NCBI GenBank assembly: GCA_947464335.1
Contig: CANHWG010000028.1
Location: 1-32,750, forward strand
Reading direction: 5' to 3'
Length of the DNA: 32,750 nt
Origin: Flavobacteriaceae bacterium
GTDB lineage: Bacteria; Bacteroidota; Bacteroidia; Flavobacteriales; Flavobacteriaceae
In this document: piece after piece, positions 15,964 to 24,340 of the stretch
Numbering within the stretch: the stretch's first letter is position 1
Layout: every line of letters begins with the position of its first letter
Position numbers and translations under genes: made by a program
Notes under the pieces: generated by a model
What the model was told of the DNA's origin: nothing
What the model saw: only the letters and a program-made list of their open reading frames with translations
Databases searched by the model: none

Positions 15964-16914
15964 ATGCTAAAGAAAAAATTACTCATATCTGGCCTTGGCG
16001 GTTCTCTTTTTCCTTACCTGCATGAGCAATTGCAGGATAAATATGAAGTGTTTTATGTGGATGCAGATGAACAACTGGAAAAGATATATGCCCATTATAA
16101 TTTTTACAAAAGCCCATGGATAAACGATGCTGCTTATTGGGTTTTTATAAAAGACATCATTCAGAAAAATAACATTGATTATTATATACCACTGATTGAT
16201 GAAGAAATTGTCGAAGCAAAAAAAAGTATAGAAGATTTTTGTGGTGTAAAAGTTATTTCACCAACGCATGAGTTTGCGCTACTAAGCATGAATAAATATA
16301 TATTAATGCAAAAATTACATGCAGCAAACATTTCTTCAGTAGTTTCATTTACTGGAGATATTTTTAAATGGGAAATACCAGCACCTGTTTTTGTAAAACC
16401 CATCTCTGGTCGAGGCAGCCGTGGCATCCGTAAAATTTCGGGTAGCATACAACTGAATGCATATTACGAACTAGAAAAATATACGCCTGAAGAAATTTTA
16501 ATACAGGAACATCTTGAGGGAACGGAATACACGGTTGGTGTGCTGGTAAACAATATGAATGATGTGATTAGTATCAGCAGCAAAAAAATAATCCGTAAAA
16601 AAGGCATTACACAAATTGCCGTTACAGAAAACAATACATTGATTGATGATGTGAGTATAAAGGTGGTCAAGGAATTAAAACCTTGTGGGCCTATTAATAT
16701 ACAATTGATACTGACACCACAAAACGAAATAAAAATTTTTGAGATTAATCCAAGATTTTCCACGACCTCTATTATGGAGTATGCAGGTGGTGTAAACCTT
16801 ATATCACTTTATATTGACTGGTACAATAAAAAATATTATGGCGCTGTAATAAGGCCAAAAAAAGATTTACTGCTTTATCGCAGATGGGAAAACCTTTTTT
16901 ATGGAGGCGAATAA
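15964..16914 (+). CDS. ATP-grasp domain protein (carboxylate-amine ligase-like)
   Basis: The 316-residue protein has a Rossmann-like preATP-grasp domain (LLISGLGGSLFPYL) and an ATP-grasp fold: PVFVKPISGRGSRGI (phosphate/adenine loop, ~145-158), LIQEHLEGTEYTVGVLV, and a metal-binding IFEINPRFSTTS (~258-270). This matches the carbamoyl-phosphate-synthase-like ATP-grasp group often found in capsule and O-antigen loci. Such enzymes activate a carboxylate as acyl phosphate and join it to an amine. The SDR gene starts 14 bases inside it. With a PIG-L deacetylase three genes on, a plausible inference is acylation of a freed sugar amine with an amino acid or hydroxy acid; nothing in the sequence fixes the substrate. 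Confidence 0.8.
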   Translation: MLKKKLLISGLGGSLFPYLHEQLQDKYEVFYVDADEQLEKIYAHYNFYKSPWINDAAYWVFIKDIIQKNNIDYYIPLIDEEIVEAKKSIEDFCGVKVISPTHEFALLSMNKYILMQKLHAANISSVVSFTGDIFKWEIPAPVFVKPISGRGSRGIRKISGSIQLNAYYELEKYTPEEILIQEHLEGTEYTVGVLVNNMNDVISISSKKIIRKKGITQIAVTENNTLIDDVSIKVVKELKPCGPINIQLILTPQNEIKIFEINPRFSTTSIMEYAGGVNLISLYIDWYNKKYYGAVIRPKKDLLLYRRWENLFYGGE

Positions 16915-17791
16915 AATATTACTCGTTGGTGGCAGTGGTTACCTTGGCTTGCATTTGCAAAATGCATTGATTAATGATGGGCATGATGTATATATAACAG
17001 GCACAAAAAAAAGTAATAAAAAAAATTATTACCAGATTGATTTTGATGATGAAGCCAGCTTTCAGTCTTTAACAAGAAAAAGTTTTGACATGGTGATAGT
17101 GCTGGCATCAAAGATAAATTCACTTGGCACAACAGATCTCAATCATCCTGATTTAAAAACAAACACATTGGGCTATGCTTCTTTTCTTAATTTTTTAATT
17201 AAAGAAAAAACTAGTTCAAAAATTATTTATACTTCATCCATGACAGTTTATGGAACAGGAAGTAGTTTGCCAGTAAAAGAGGAAGCTTCATTGGGACCAA
17301 TTCATACATACGGATTAAGCAAACAGGTAGCAGAGCAACTGACTTCTTTTTTCTGTATCCAAAACAAAGTGAATGGAGTGATATTAAGACTGCCTGGCAT
17401 TTATGGAGGCGACAGGAAGGCTGGTTTTATTTATAACGTTATTGATAAATGCAGCCGTAATGAAAAGATAGAATTGAAATCTGATGGACTTGTTTTTTGG
17501 GAAACATTAAATATTGATGACCTGTGCAATATGATAGTTCGTTTTTTAAAAGCTTACACATGGCAACCGTTGATTGATATTTATAATGTAGGCTATGGAG
17601 AAGAAATAGATTTTTATGAAACAGCTTATACAATTAGACAATTGCTTTCTTCCAAAAGTGAGATAGTAGAAATTGGCTCTAAAGGATACATTCCTTTTTT
17701 TCTTTCAAATGAAAAAGTAAAAAAAGTAATTGCAATATCTGAAAATTTTAGGGCATCTTTAAATAATTATTTGGAGAGTATAAAACAATGA
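16901..17791 (+). CDS. NAD-dependent epimerase/dehydratase (extended SDR)
   Basis: The 296-residue SDR has an N-terminal GGSGYLGLHL nucleotide loop (10-19), VIVLASKIN, catalytic YTSSMTVYG and YGLSK (Tyr and Lys), and LRLPGIYGGDRKAGFI. It resembles nucleotide-sugar 4-epimerases and 4-ketoreductases such as RmlD/GalE relatives. The start overlaps the ATP-grasp gene by 14 bases and its end overlaps the next by 4, so the four genes 15964-19231 form one coupled unit. Which keto sugar it reduces or epimerises is unknown. Confidence 0.83.
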   Translation: MEANKILLVGGSGYLGLHLQNALINDGHDVYITGTKKSNKKNYYQIDFDDEASFQSLTRKSFDMVIVLASKINSLGTTDLNHPDLKTNTLGYASFLNFLIKEKTSSKIIYTSSMTVYGTGSSLPVKEEASLGPIHTYGLSKQVAEQLTSFFCIQNKVNGVILRLPGIYGGDRKAGFIYNVIDKCSRNEKIELKSDGLVFWETLNIDDLCNMIVRFLKAYTWQPLIDIYNVGYGEEIDFYETAYTIRQLLSSKSEIVEIGSKGYIPFFLSNEKVKKVIAISENFRASLNNYLESIKQ

Positions 17792-18531
17792 TGTTTTTTA
17801 TTGGCGATATACACGGAGAAATTACCAAGCTTGAAAAACTGGTAAAGAATATTTTGCAAAAAGATAAAAAGCCTTCTTTTATTTTTATTGGCGATTATAT
17901 TGATAAGGGTGAAAATGCAAAAGCAGCTATTGCTTTTTTGCTTTCTTTAGCGCAAGATTATGATTGTACTTTTTTAATGGGTAACCACGAATATATCTGG
18001 ATAAACTTAAAGGAAGATGATAAATTGGCTCATGAATATCTTACTAAGTATGGAGGGCTGAATACAATACAATCATTTAATTGTTCTGGTAAGATGGAAA
18101 CAAAAGAAAAAATGCTAGAGCTTTATTCTTTCTTCTTTGAAATGCTACAGTCATTTGCACAATACAAAAATTACAGTTTGGTACACAGTGGTATACAGCC
18201 CTTGTACTATGAAACAAAATTAAATGATATAGCTGTAAAAGAACTGCTGTTTAACCGTTATGATTTTATAAGCACCCAATCGCATTACTTAGGTCAGCAA
18301 ATTGTTGTGTTTGGACACACAGGTTTTTATACACCGTATTATGATGGCTATAAAATTGGCATTGATACAGCAGCCTGTTTTTTAGAAAAACAACCACTTA
18401 CTGCTTTTAATGCTGATGAAGAATATTTTATTAACTCTGATAATACTATTATATCTTTGCAGGCTATAGATAAATTATCCTGCCCAAATATTCTCAGAAA
18501 TAAACCTTGGAGGACTGTACAATATGACTGA
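17788..18531 (+). CDS. Calcineurin-like metallophosphatase
   Basis: The 247-residue protein has the binuclear-metal phosphoesterase motifs in order: GDIHG (6-10), GDYIDKG (~35-41), GNHEY, and a C-terminal GHTGF and DTAACF. This is the serine/threonine phosphatase or diadenosine tetraphosphatase branch. It is unusual inside a sugar operon, where it could dephosphorylate a sugar phosphate or a lipid-linked intermediate, or release AMP or phosphate from an activated compound. Overlaps with neighbours on both sides (4 and 8 bases) argue that it is a functional part of this module. Family certain; substrate unknown. Confidence 0.85.
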   Translation: MMFFIGDIHGEITKLEKLVKNILQKDKKPSFIFIGDYIDKGENAKAAIAFLLSLAQDYDCTFLMGNHEYIWINLKEDDKLAHEYLTKYGGLNTIQSFNCSGKMETKEKMLELYSFFFEMLQSFAQYKNYSLVHSGIQPLYYETKLNDIAVKELLFNRYDFISTQSHYLGQQIVVFGHTGFYTPYYDGYKIGIDTAACFLEKQPLTAFNADEEYFINSDNTIISLQAIDKLSCPNILRNKPWRTVQYD

Positions 18532-19231
18532 TTTTAAAAACAAAAAAATAATGGTGGTCGTTGCTCATCCTGATGATGAGTTATTAGGGCTAGGGGCAAC
18601 TATGCATAAAATAATTTTAGAGTATGGTGTTAAAACTCATGTGGTTATTTTAGGTGAGGGTATCACATCACGTTCAGATTCAAGAGATTTAGTTAAATGG
18701 GATAAAGAGCTTGCAATTCACAAAAAAAATATTGAGAATGCCCAAAAAGCAATAGGTTATCATTCAGTCAGTACTTATGATTTTCCCGACAACAGATTCG
18801 ATTCAGTTGCATTGTTGGATATAATAAAAGTAATTGAAAAAGAAAAAAATGATTTTAGACCTGAAATGATTTTTACACATCACGGAGGTGATTTGAATAT
18901 AGATCATCAAAAAACTTTTGAAGCAGTTATGACTGCCTGTAGACCAATGTCACATGAAACGGTAAAGACGATTATCACGTTTGAAACACCATCAGGTACC
19001 GAGTGGCGGGCACCAACAGACCCGAGACATTTTGTGCCCAACTCTTATATTTCAGTTACATTAAAAGATGTGGAAGCAAAGATAAAAGGGATGGAAAGTT
19101 ATGAATTTGAAAAGCGGCTCTACCCACATCCACGATCTCCCGAAGCTTTGAGGATACAGGCTCAACGATGGGGTGTGGCAGTGGGTGTTCCTTTTGCAGA
19201 AGCATTTTGTATTGTAAGAAATATAATGTAA
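18524..19231 (+). CDS. PIG-L/LmbE family N-deacetylase
   Basis: The 235-residue zinc deacetylase has the signature VVVAHPDDELLGLGAT (11-26), with H15, D17 and D18 as zinc and base residues, and a downstream FTHHGGDLNIDHQ supplying further ligands. Family members remove acetyl groups from GlcNAc-containing or similar acetamido sugars. It is coupled by an 8-base overlap to the metallophosphatase gene. In this locus a deacetylase could expose an amine on a diacetamido sugar (pseudaminate or ManNAc3NAcA type) for re-acylation, perhaps by the ATP-grasp protein or the acetyltransferases nearby. Deacetylase family is strongly supported; target is inferred. Confidence 0.87.
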   Translation: MTDFKNKKIMVVVAHPDDELLGLGATMHKIILEYGVKTHVVILGEGITSRSDSRDLVKWDKELAIHKKNIENAQKAIGYHSVSTYDFPDNRFDSVALLDIIKVIEKEKNDFRPEMIFTHHGGDLNIDHQKTFEAVMTACRPMSHETVKTIITFETPSGTEWRAPTDPRHFVPNSYISVTLKDVEAKIKGMESYEFEKRLYPHPRSPEALRIQAQRWGVAVGVPFAEAFCIVRNIM

Positions 19232-19271
19232 TCTCATCAAGGTATGATAAAAATAATCAAGTTTTGTACTT

Positions 19272-20642
19272 ATGGAAATTATTGAAAACCTAGAAGGTGA
19301 TGATATTAACAGTGCATTTTCTCTAAGGCGGTTTAAGCTATCAATTGAAATATGTGGTGTTCTTGGCAATGTGCTCAATGAGGTACATGGAATAAATTAT
19401 TCTCAGCGCTTTTGGGAAATCATATTAATGGAGTATGCAGGTATTACTATTTCTCAGCACAAGCTGTACAATGATTTTGATTTTAACTATCCTCCGGGTC
19501 TGGAAGAAATAAATGGCCTTAAGCCGCCGGCATTCAAACAAAAAATTAAGCTTGATACCATCAAGATAGTAAAAAGGCTTTGGGCATTCAACAGCTTTAA
19601 AGTAACAAGAAAATTACTTAAACAGGAAAATAACCTATCTGTTGGTTTTCATAATCTTCAAATAGTAAAAGATGAACTTGGTAAACCGATACCTATTGAT
19701 AACGTTATGTTTTTTATCAGTAAAGGTAACACTGTGTTGCGTAAAAAGGTAAATGCAATAGCAGAAAAACAGGAAGATGTTTTTTACCGGAATGCAATAA
19801 AAAGAATACCCAAAATTTATATTGAATTTTTTGAGGAAATAATAAAAGGCATTCCATTGGTTTCTCCTGAAAAAAAATCGTTTCATTTACACCTTCCTTG
19901 TCTGTACAATAAATTTATGATTGCACTATATGTGGAACATGGTGCAAAATTATATTGGTACCAGCATGGTGCATATTATGGTGAGGTAAAAGGTGGAGGT
20001 CAGAATTGGGAAGGCAGACTGGCAGATGAATTCAGAAGCTGGGGTTGGAAGATTTGCAATAACCACATACCATGGAAAGCATACAGACTTGAGTATTATG
20101 CAAAGATTTACTATGCAGAGACCAAAGAAAAAAAGTACGATTTTCTTATTGCATTCCCGGAACTATATGATACTGTTGAAATGATATATAGAGAAAGGAT
20201 GACTTATTTTCTACAAAATATAAGTAGAGAGAAATACCGTCGTTTTTTAGCTAGACCACGTCCACTTAATAAAGTATTTAGTCATGTCCACTTACTGCAT
20301 TTTATAAAAAATGACGAAAGAGTGGTGATCGATTCCGGGTTAACAAAAATGCCTTCAATTATTGCAGGATGTAGATTAGTTATACAGATGTCAGTGCCAG
20401 CTACCAATTTCTTGGAATGTGTTTATACAGACCACCCCACGATTGGAATATTGCAAAATGATGCACCGACAGAAATAGTAAAGCCATTTTATAAATTTTT
20501 TCTGGAAGAGGGTGTGTTACACAAGGATTTTGAATCTTTGGTAGATCATTTGAATAACATTGATATAGAAAAATGGTGGGCAAACATTGTATTGCACCCC
20601 ACTTACCAGGAGTTTAAATACACTTTTGCAAGAAAAGTATAA
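19272..20642 (+). CDS. LIC12162-like putative transferase (N-terminally short)
   Basis: This 456-residue protein carries the motif NEVHGINYSQRFWEIILMEY (36-55), which I recognise as the core of the LIC12162 family of putative transferases found in Leptospira O-antigen and other surface-glycan loci (family form NEIHGVNYSxRYWRIL). Further marks are YWYQHGAYYGE, DEFRSWGW and a C-terminal IAGCRLVIQM...NFLECVYTDHPTIG resembling the nucleotide-sugar side of GT-B transferases. Family members I recall are longer by about 100 or more residues at the N-terminus; here the ATG lies just upstream of the core motif and no in-frame extension is evident. A glycosyltransferase for the nonulosonate or a neighbouring sugar is a reasonable guess. 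Assignment rests on motif recall and needs a profile match. Confidence 0.72.
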   Translation: MEIIENLEGDDINSAFSLRRFKLSIEICGVLGNVLNEVHGINYSQRFWEIILMEYAGITISQHKLYNDFDFNYPPGLEEINGLKPPAFKQKIKLDTIKIVKRLWAFNSFKVTRKLLKQENNLSVGFHNLQIVKDELGKPIPIDNVMFFISKGNTVLRKKVNAIAEKQEDVFYRNAIKRIPKIYIEFFEEIIKGIPLVSPEKKSFHLHLPCLYNKFMIALYVEHGAKLYWYQHGAYYGEVKGGGQNWEGRLADEFRSWGWKICNNHIPWKAYRLEYYAKIYYAETKEKKYDFLIAFPELYDTVEMIYRERMTYFLQNISREKYRRFLARPRPLNKVFSHVHLLHFIKNDERVVIDSGLTKMPSIIAGCRLVIQMSVPATNFLECVYTDHPTIGILQNDAPTEIVKPFYKFFLEEGVLHKDFESLVDHLNNIDIEKWWANIVLHPTYQEFKYTFARKV

Positions 20643-20661
20643 TCAAACCCTTTAAATAATA

Positions 20662-21273
20662 ATGATATACATAGTTAACTACGGTCTTGGTAATTTAAAC
20701 TCCATACGCAACATCATAAAAAAAATTGGTGGAGAGTCAAAAATTATTGACGATGTGAATGAAGTAAAGAATGCAAAAAAATTAATTCTACCCGGTATTG
20801 GTTCCTTTGATCACGGGATGAAATTTTTAAATGAAAAAGGATGGGTTGACGCTTTGAATGAAGCTGTTCTTGAACGTAAAGTCCCAGTACTCGGCATTTG
20901 TCTTGGTATGCAACTCATGTGCAAAGGAAGTGAAGAAGGAGTACTGCCAGGGCTTGGCTGGTTTGATGCAGATGTAAAACGTTTTAGTATTCCACCGGGC
21001 TCACCATTTAAAATTCCACACATGGGCTGGAACGCCGTGCATGTAAAAAAAGGAAATCCTTTAGTAGAAGAAAAAGAAGAAGAACAACGTTTTTATTTTG
21101 TTCATTCTTATCATGTGGTGTGCAATAATAAGCAAGATGAATTGTTAAGTGCTGTACATGATTATGAATTTACAGCCGCTATCAGCCACGAAAATATGTA
21201 TGCCACACAATTTCATCCAGAAAAAAGCCACCGCTTTGGGATGGATTTATTAAAACATTTTATAGCTATTTAA
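20662..21273 (+). CDS. hisH: HisH-type glutamine amidotransferase of a sugar amidation triad (WbuY-like)
   Basis: A 203-residue class I glutaminase with intact triad C80 (GICLGMQ), H185 and E187 (QFHPEKS). Other marks are NYGLGNLNSI and LPGIGSFDHGM. It hydrolyses glutamine and passes ammonia to a partner. No other histidine genes are present; instead the gene stands in order before a HisF paralogue and a PP-loop amidotransferase, the arrangement known from P. aeruginosa hisH2-hisF2-wbpG and from wbuY-wbuZ-wbuX. The role is therefore ammonia supply for acetamido-to-acetamidino conversion on a sugar, not histidine synthesis. Four bases separate it from the HisF gene. Confidence 0.92.
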   Translation: MIYIVNYGLGNLNSIRNIIKKIGGESKIIDDVNEVKNAKKLILPGIGSFDHGMKFLNEKGWVDALNEAVLERKVPVLGICLGMQLMCKGSEEGVLPGLGWFDADVKRFSIPPGSPFKIPHMGWNAVHVKKGNPLVEEKEEEQRFYFVHSYHVVCNNKQDELLSAVHDYEFTAAISHENMYATQFHPEKSHRFGMDLLKHFIAI

Positions 21274-21276
21274 ACT

Positions 21277-22035
21277 ATGCTGAAACACAGGGTAATACCA
21301 TGTTTACTACTCCGTAATGGTGGATTGGTAAAGACATTAAAATTTGCAGACGCAAAATATGTTGGCGACCCCATTAATGCCATCCGCATTTTTAATGATA
21401 AGGAAGTGGATGAACTGATGGTACTAGACATTACAGCTACAAAAGAAAATAAAGAACCGAACTATGCATTAATAGAACAGTTTGCCAGCGAATGTTTTAT
21501 GCCGCTAACGTATGGCGGAGGTATTAAAACAATGGAACAGGCACAAAAGCTTTTTAATTTAGGTATTGAAAAAATTTGTTTGCAGACTTCTGTGTTAGAA
21601 GATTTGTCGTTGGTGAAAAATCTTTCAGATAAATGGGGTAGTTCCAGCATACTTGTTTCTGTTGATGTGAAGAAAAACTGGATGGGACAACCAAAATTGT
21701 ATTCATCCGCCACAGGAAAAACAATAGATAAGAAATGGACAGACTATTTGCTTGAGGCAGTAAATGCAGGTGCCGGAGAAATTGTATTGAATGCAGTGGA
21801 TAAGGATGGAACTATGAAAGGTATGGATACAGAACTGATAAAAGAAGCGGCAAAAATTTTATCAGTGCCTTTAGTCGCTGTTGGTGGTGTAGGTAGTTTA
21901 GCTGATATAAAAGCTGCGGTAGATGCAGGAGCCAATGCCGTAAGTGCAGGCGCATTCTTTGTTTTCCAGGGACCACATAGGGCAGTATTAATCACGTATC
22001 CAAAGTATAAAGAATTAATAAAATTATTGAGTTAA
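21277..22035 (+). CDS. hisF: HisF paralogue of a sugar amidation triad (WbuZ-like), catalytic Asp11 replaced
   Basis: This 252-residue TIM barrel matches HisF over its length. True HisF needs Asp11 (CLD) and Asp130 for cyclisation. Here the aligned positions read CLLL with Leu at 11, while Asp130 (ILVSVDVKK) and Asp51 remain. The phosphate-site GGxG reads VAVGGVGSL and a second end is SAGAFFVFQGPHRA, longer than in HisF. Loss of Asp11 fits a protein that no longer makes imidazole glycerol phosphate but conducts ammonia from HisH to the amidotransferase encoded 4 bases downstream. This is how WbuZ-type paralogues are understood; the precise mechanism is family knowledge and inference. Confidence 0.92.
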   Translation: MLKHRVIPCLLLRNGGLVKTLKFADAKYVGDPINAIRIFNDKEVDELMVLDITATKENKEPNYALIEQFASECFMPLTYGGGIKTMEQAQKLFNLGIEKICLQTSVLEDLSLVKNLSDKWGSSSILVSVDVKKNWMGQPKLYSSATGKTIDKKWTDYLLEAVNAGAGEIVLNAVDKDGTMKGMDTELIKEAAKILSVPLVAVGGVGSLADIKAAVDAGANAVSAGAFFVFQGPHRAVLITYPKYKELIKLLS

Positions 22036-22039
22036 AAAT

Positions 22040-23203
22040 ATGAAACAAGAAAATATTCAGATGTGCAAACGCTGTTTGGTTAATATCAATATTCCTGGTG
22101 CTAGTTTCAATGAAGAAGGCTATTGTAATTATTGCACCACATTTATAGAACAGAATACACACATCATAAAAAAAGATCCAGTACAACAGCAAAAAGACTT
22201 AGAATCTCTGGTGGCTAAAGTAAAAAAGAATGGGCAGGGAAAACCTTATGATTGTATTGTTGGTGTATCCGGTGGCGTTGATAGTAGTTGGGTATTGGTG
22301 CAGGTAAAAAAATTAGGACTCCGACCGTTGGCGGTTCATATGGATAATGGATGGAATAGTGAACTGGCACAAAATAATATTGAAAATTTAGTACGTGGAC
22401 TTGAAGTTGATCTGTACACACATGTTATTGACTGGGAAGAATACAGGGCATTGATGCAAGCATTTTTTGATGCTGATGTAATTGATGTCGAATTGTTGTA
22501 CGATAATGCGATGCTTGGTGTTATCTATACACAGGCAAAAAAACAAGGTCTTCGCTATATACTTTCCGGTGCCAACAAAGCCACCGAAGGCATTCCATTG
22601 CCGGTAAGCTGGAATTGGAATAAATTAGATAAAAGAAATATTGTTGCATTAGGTAAAAAGTTTGGCAATATTAAACTGAAAACATTTCCAGCAATAGGAA
22701 GTTCAGAATGGGCCTGGTATTATTATATAAAACTTATACAGTTTTGCCCCTTTCTCGATTATTTGCCTTATAATAAATTTGAAGCTCTGGAAGTGTTACA
22801 AAGGGATTTCAATTACAAACCTTATCCCTACAAACATTATGAATCGATTTTCACCCGTTTTTACCAGGGCTATATTTTACCGAAAAAATTTGGTGTAGAT
22901 AAACGAATTATACATCTTTCCACTTTGGTGGCCGCTGAACAAATTACAAAAGAAGAGGCACTAATAGGTATGGAAGGAATTCCTTATATATCTCAACAAG
23001 CATTGGAAGATGATATCGAATACTTCCTAAAAAAAATGAATTGGTCACAGGCTATGTTAGATGACTATTTAAGTAGGCCCGAAAGAAAACATGATGAATT
23101 TCCTTCTGAAAAAAAGAAACATGAATTCTTAGCCACATTGTCCGACCGAATCCCAGTAGGTTTAAAAACGAAGATTACCAATTTTGTTAAATCAATTCGG
23201 TAG
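22040..23203 (+). CDS. N-acetyl sugar amidotransferase (WbpG/PseA/WbuX family)
   Basis: A 387-residue PP-loop ATP pyrophosphatase-type enzyme. A zinc-ribbon-like N-terminus has C9, C12, C29 and C32. The ATP loop is VSGGVDSS (76-83), and GANKATEGIPLP and IGSSEWAWYY are family-typical. WbpG and PseA convert an N-acetyl group to acetamidino using ATP and ammonia; HisH and HisF paralogues directly upstream supply the ammonia. Two substrates are possible here: a pseudaminic acid precursor (as with PseA in Campylobacter) or UDP-ManNAc3NAcA (as with WbpG in P. aeruginosa). Codon usage ties it to the pse block upstream, while the wlbA-wbpD-wbpI genes begin 190 bases downstream. Enzyme class is firm; substrate unresolved. 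Confidence 0.9.
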   Translation: MKQENIQMCKRCLVNINIPGASFNEEGYCNYCTTFIEQNTHIIKKDPVQQQKDLESLVAKVKKNGQGKPYDCIVGVSGGVDSSWVLVQVKKLGLRPLAVHMDNGWNSELAQNNIENLVRGLEVDLYTHVIDWEEYRALMQAFFDADVIDVELLYDNAMLGVIYTQAKKQGLRYILSGANKATEGIPLPVSWNWNKLDKRNIVALGKKFGNIKLKTFPAIGSSEWAWYYYIKLIQFCPFLDYLPYNKFEALEVLQRDFNYKPYPYKHYESIFTRFYQGYILPKKFGVDKRIIHLSTLVAAEQITKEEALIGMEGIPYISQQALEDDIEYFLKKMNWSQAMLDDYLSRPERKHDEFPSEKKKHEFLATLSDRIPVGLKTKITNFVKSIR

Positions 23204-23393
23204 ATTTTTTTCAAACTACGGCTTTTCTTAATACAATTAGCTTATAATTAGCGTTTTCACAGTGCTATTGATAGAAAACCTTTTGATCATATGTAATGAT
23301 GATATATATTCCTATTAATTTGAATAAAAAATTATAATCTTTCATAATTATAATATTAACATAAATTCTAAACTTAACATTTCAACTTAGATT
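23204..23393. other. Intergenic boundary between two gene blocks
   Basis: This 190-base AT-rich spacer is the longest gap downstream of the regulator region. I see no strong terminator (only a 4-bp GTAG/CTAC pairing after the stop), no exact TAnnTTTG element and no ORF. It coincides with the change in glutamine codon usage and may be a recombination junction or carry an internal promoter. Confidence 0.4.
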
Positions 23394-24338
23394 ATGAAAA
23401 ACTTTGTACTCATTGGGGCTGCAGGTTATATTGCTCCTAGACACATGAAAGCAATAAAGGATACTGGTAATGATTTAATTGCTTCCTTAGATGTAAATGA
23501 TTCAGTTGGAATAATTGATAGCTATTTCCCAGAAGCTGATTTTTTTACAGAATTTGAACGATTTGATCGCCATATAGACAAATTGAGAAGAGAACAACAC
23601 GGACATGCTGTAGATTATGTTTCAATTTGTTCACCAAATTACTTGCATGATTCACATATTCGCTTTGCCTTACGATCAAATGCGGATGCTATTTGTGAAA
23701 AACCCTTGGTCTTAAATCATTGGAATATCGATGCTTTGCAAGCAATTGAAAAAGATACTGGAAAGAAAGTACACACCATTCTTCAATTGAGATTGCATCC
23801 CTCTATAATAGCATTAAAACAAGAGGTAGATTCTGCTCCGAGTGGGACAAAATTTGATGTAGATTTGACCTACATAACCTCAAGGGGAAAATGGTATTTC
23901 CATTCTTGGAAAGGAGATGAAAAAAAATCAGGTGGTGTTTCTACGAATATTGGCGTACACTTTTTTGATATGTTGCATTTTGTTTTTGGGAAAACATTAG
24001 AAAACAAATTGCATTATCGAGACGAGTTTAAAGCTGCAGGATATCTTGAATATGAAAAAGCGAGAGTTCGATGGTTTTTATCGGTTGATGTAGATGATGT
24101 TCCAGAAGATGCCAAAAATGAAGGCAAAAGAACCTATCGTTCTCTTACAATGAACGGCAGATCTATTGAGTTTTCGGATGGATTTACGGATTTGCATACC
24201 AGAGTATATGAAAACATATTAAATGGTAATGGATTCAGTTTAGAAGAGAATCGTGCAGCTATCGAAATAGTTGGGGGAATACGAACACAAACACCCTTGG
24301 GATTAACCGGAGATTATCATCCTTTCTTAAAAAAATAA
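23394..24338 (+). CDS. wlbA: UDP-N-acetylglucosaminuronate 3-oxidase, WlbA/WbpB family
   Basis: A 314-residue Gfo/Idh/MocA enzyme with the highly characteristic WlbA/WbpB opening: [20 protein letters not shown] (7-26), then [24 protein letters not shown]. The EKP motif is at 102-104 (ICEKPLVLN), followed by LQLRLHP, and [15 protein letters not shown] carries the catalytic helix. The enzyme oxidises C3 of UDP-GlcNAcA with NAD, preparing amination to the 2,3-diamino uronic acid. The acetyltransferase gene follows by 2 bases. The 6-dehydrogenase that makes UDP-GlcNAcA (WbpA) is not in the window. Family recognition is strong. Confidence 0.93.
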   Translation: MKNFVLIGAAGYIAPRHMKAIKDTGNDLIASLDVNDSVGIIDSYFPEADFFTEFERFDRHIDKLRREQHGHAVDYVSICSPNYLHDSHIRFALRSNADAICEKPLVLNHWNIDALQAIEKDTGKKVHTILQLRLHPSIIALKQEVDSAPSGTKFDVDLTYITSRGKWYFHSWKGDEKKSGGVSTNIGVHFFDMLHFVFGKTLENKLHYRDEFKAAGYLEYEKARVRWFLSVDVDDVPEDAKNEGKRTYRSLTMNGRSIEFSDGFTDLHTRVYENILNGNGFSLEENRAAIEIVGGIRTQTPLGLTGDYHPFLKK

Positions 24339-24340
24339 AA

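Noticed and set aside
16182..16763. Minus-strand frames of 88 and 99 codons opposite the ATP-grasp gene
   Set aside because: Hydrophobic, low-complexity antisense readings with no start context; the + strand frame has clear ATP-grasp motifs.
19061..19378. 105-codon minus-strand frame spanning the gap after the PIG-L gene
   Set aside because: It overlaps two supported + strand genes, and the sequence has no recognisable domain.
20662..22035. HisH and HisF as histidine biosynthesis genes
   Set aside because: No other his genes are present, HisF Asp11 is Leu, and a WbpG-type amidotransferase follows directly.
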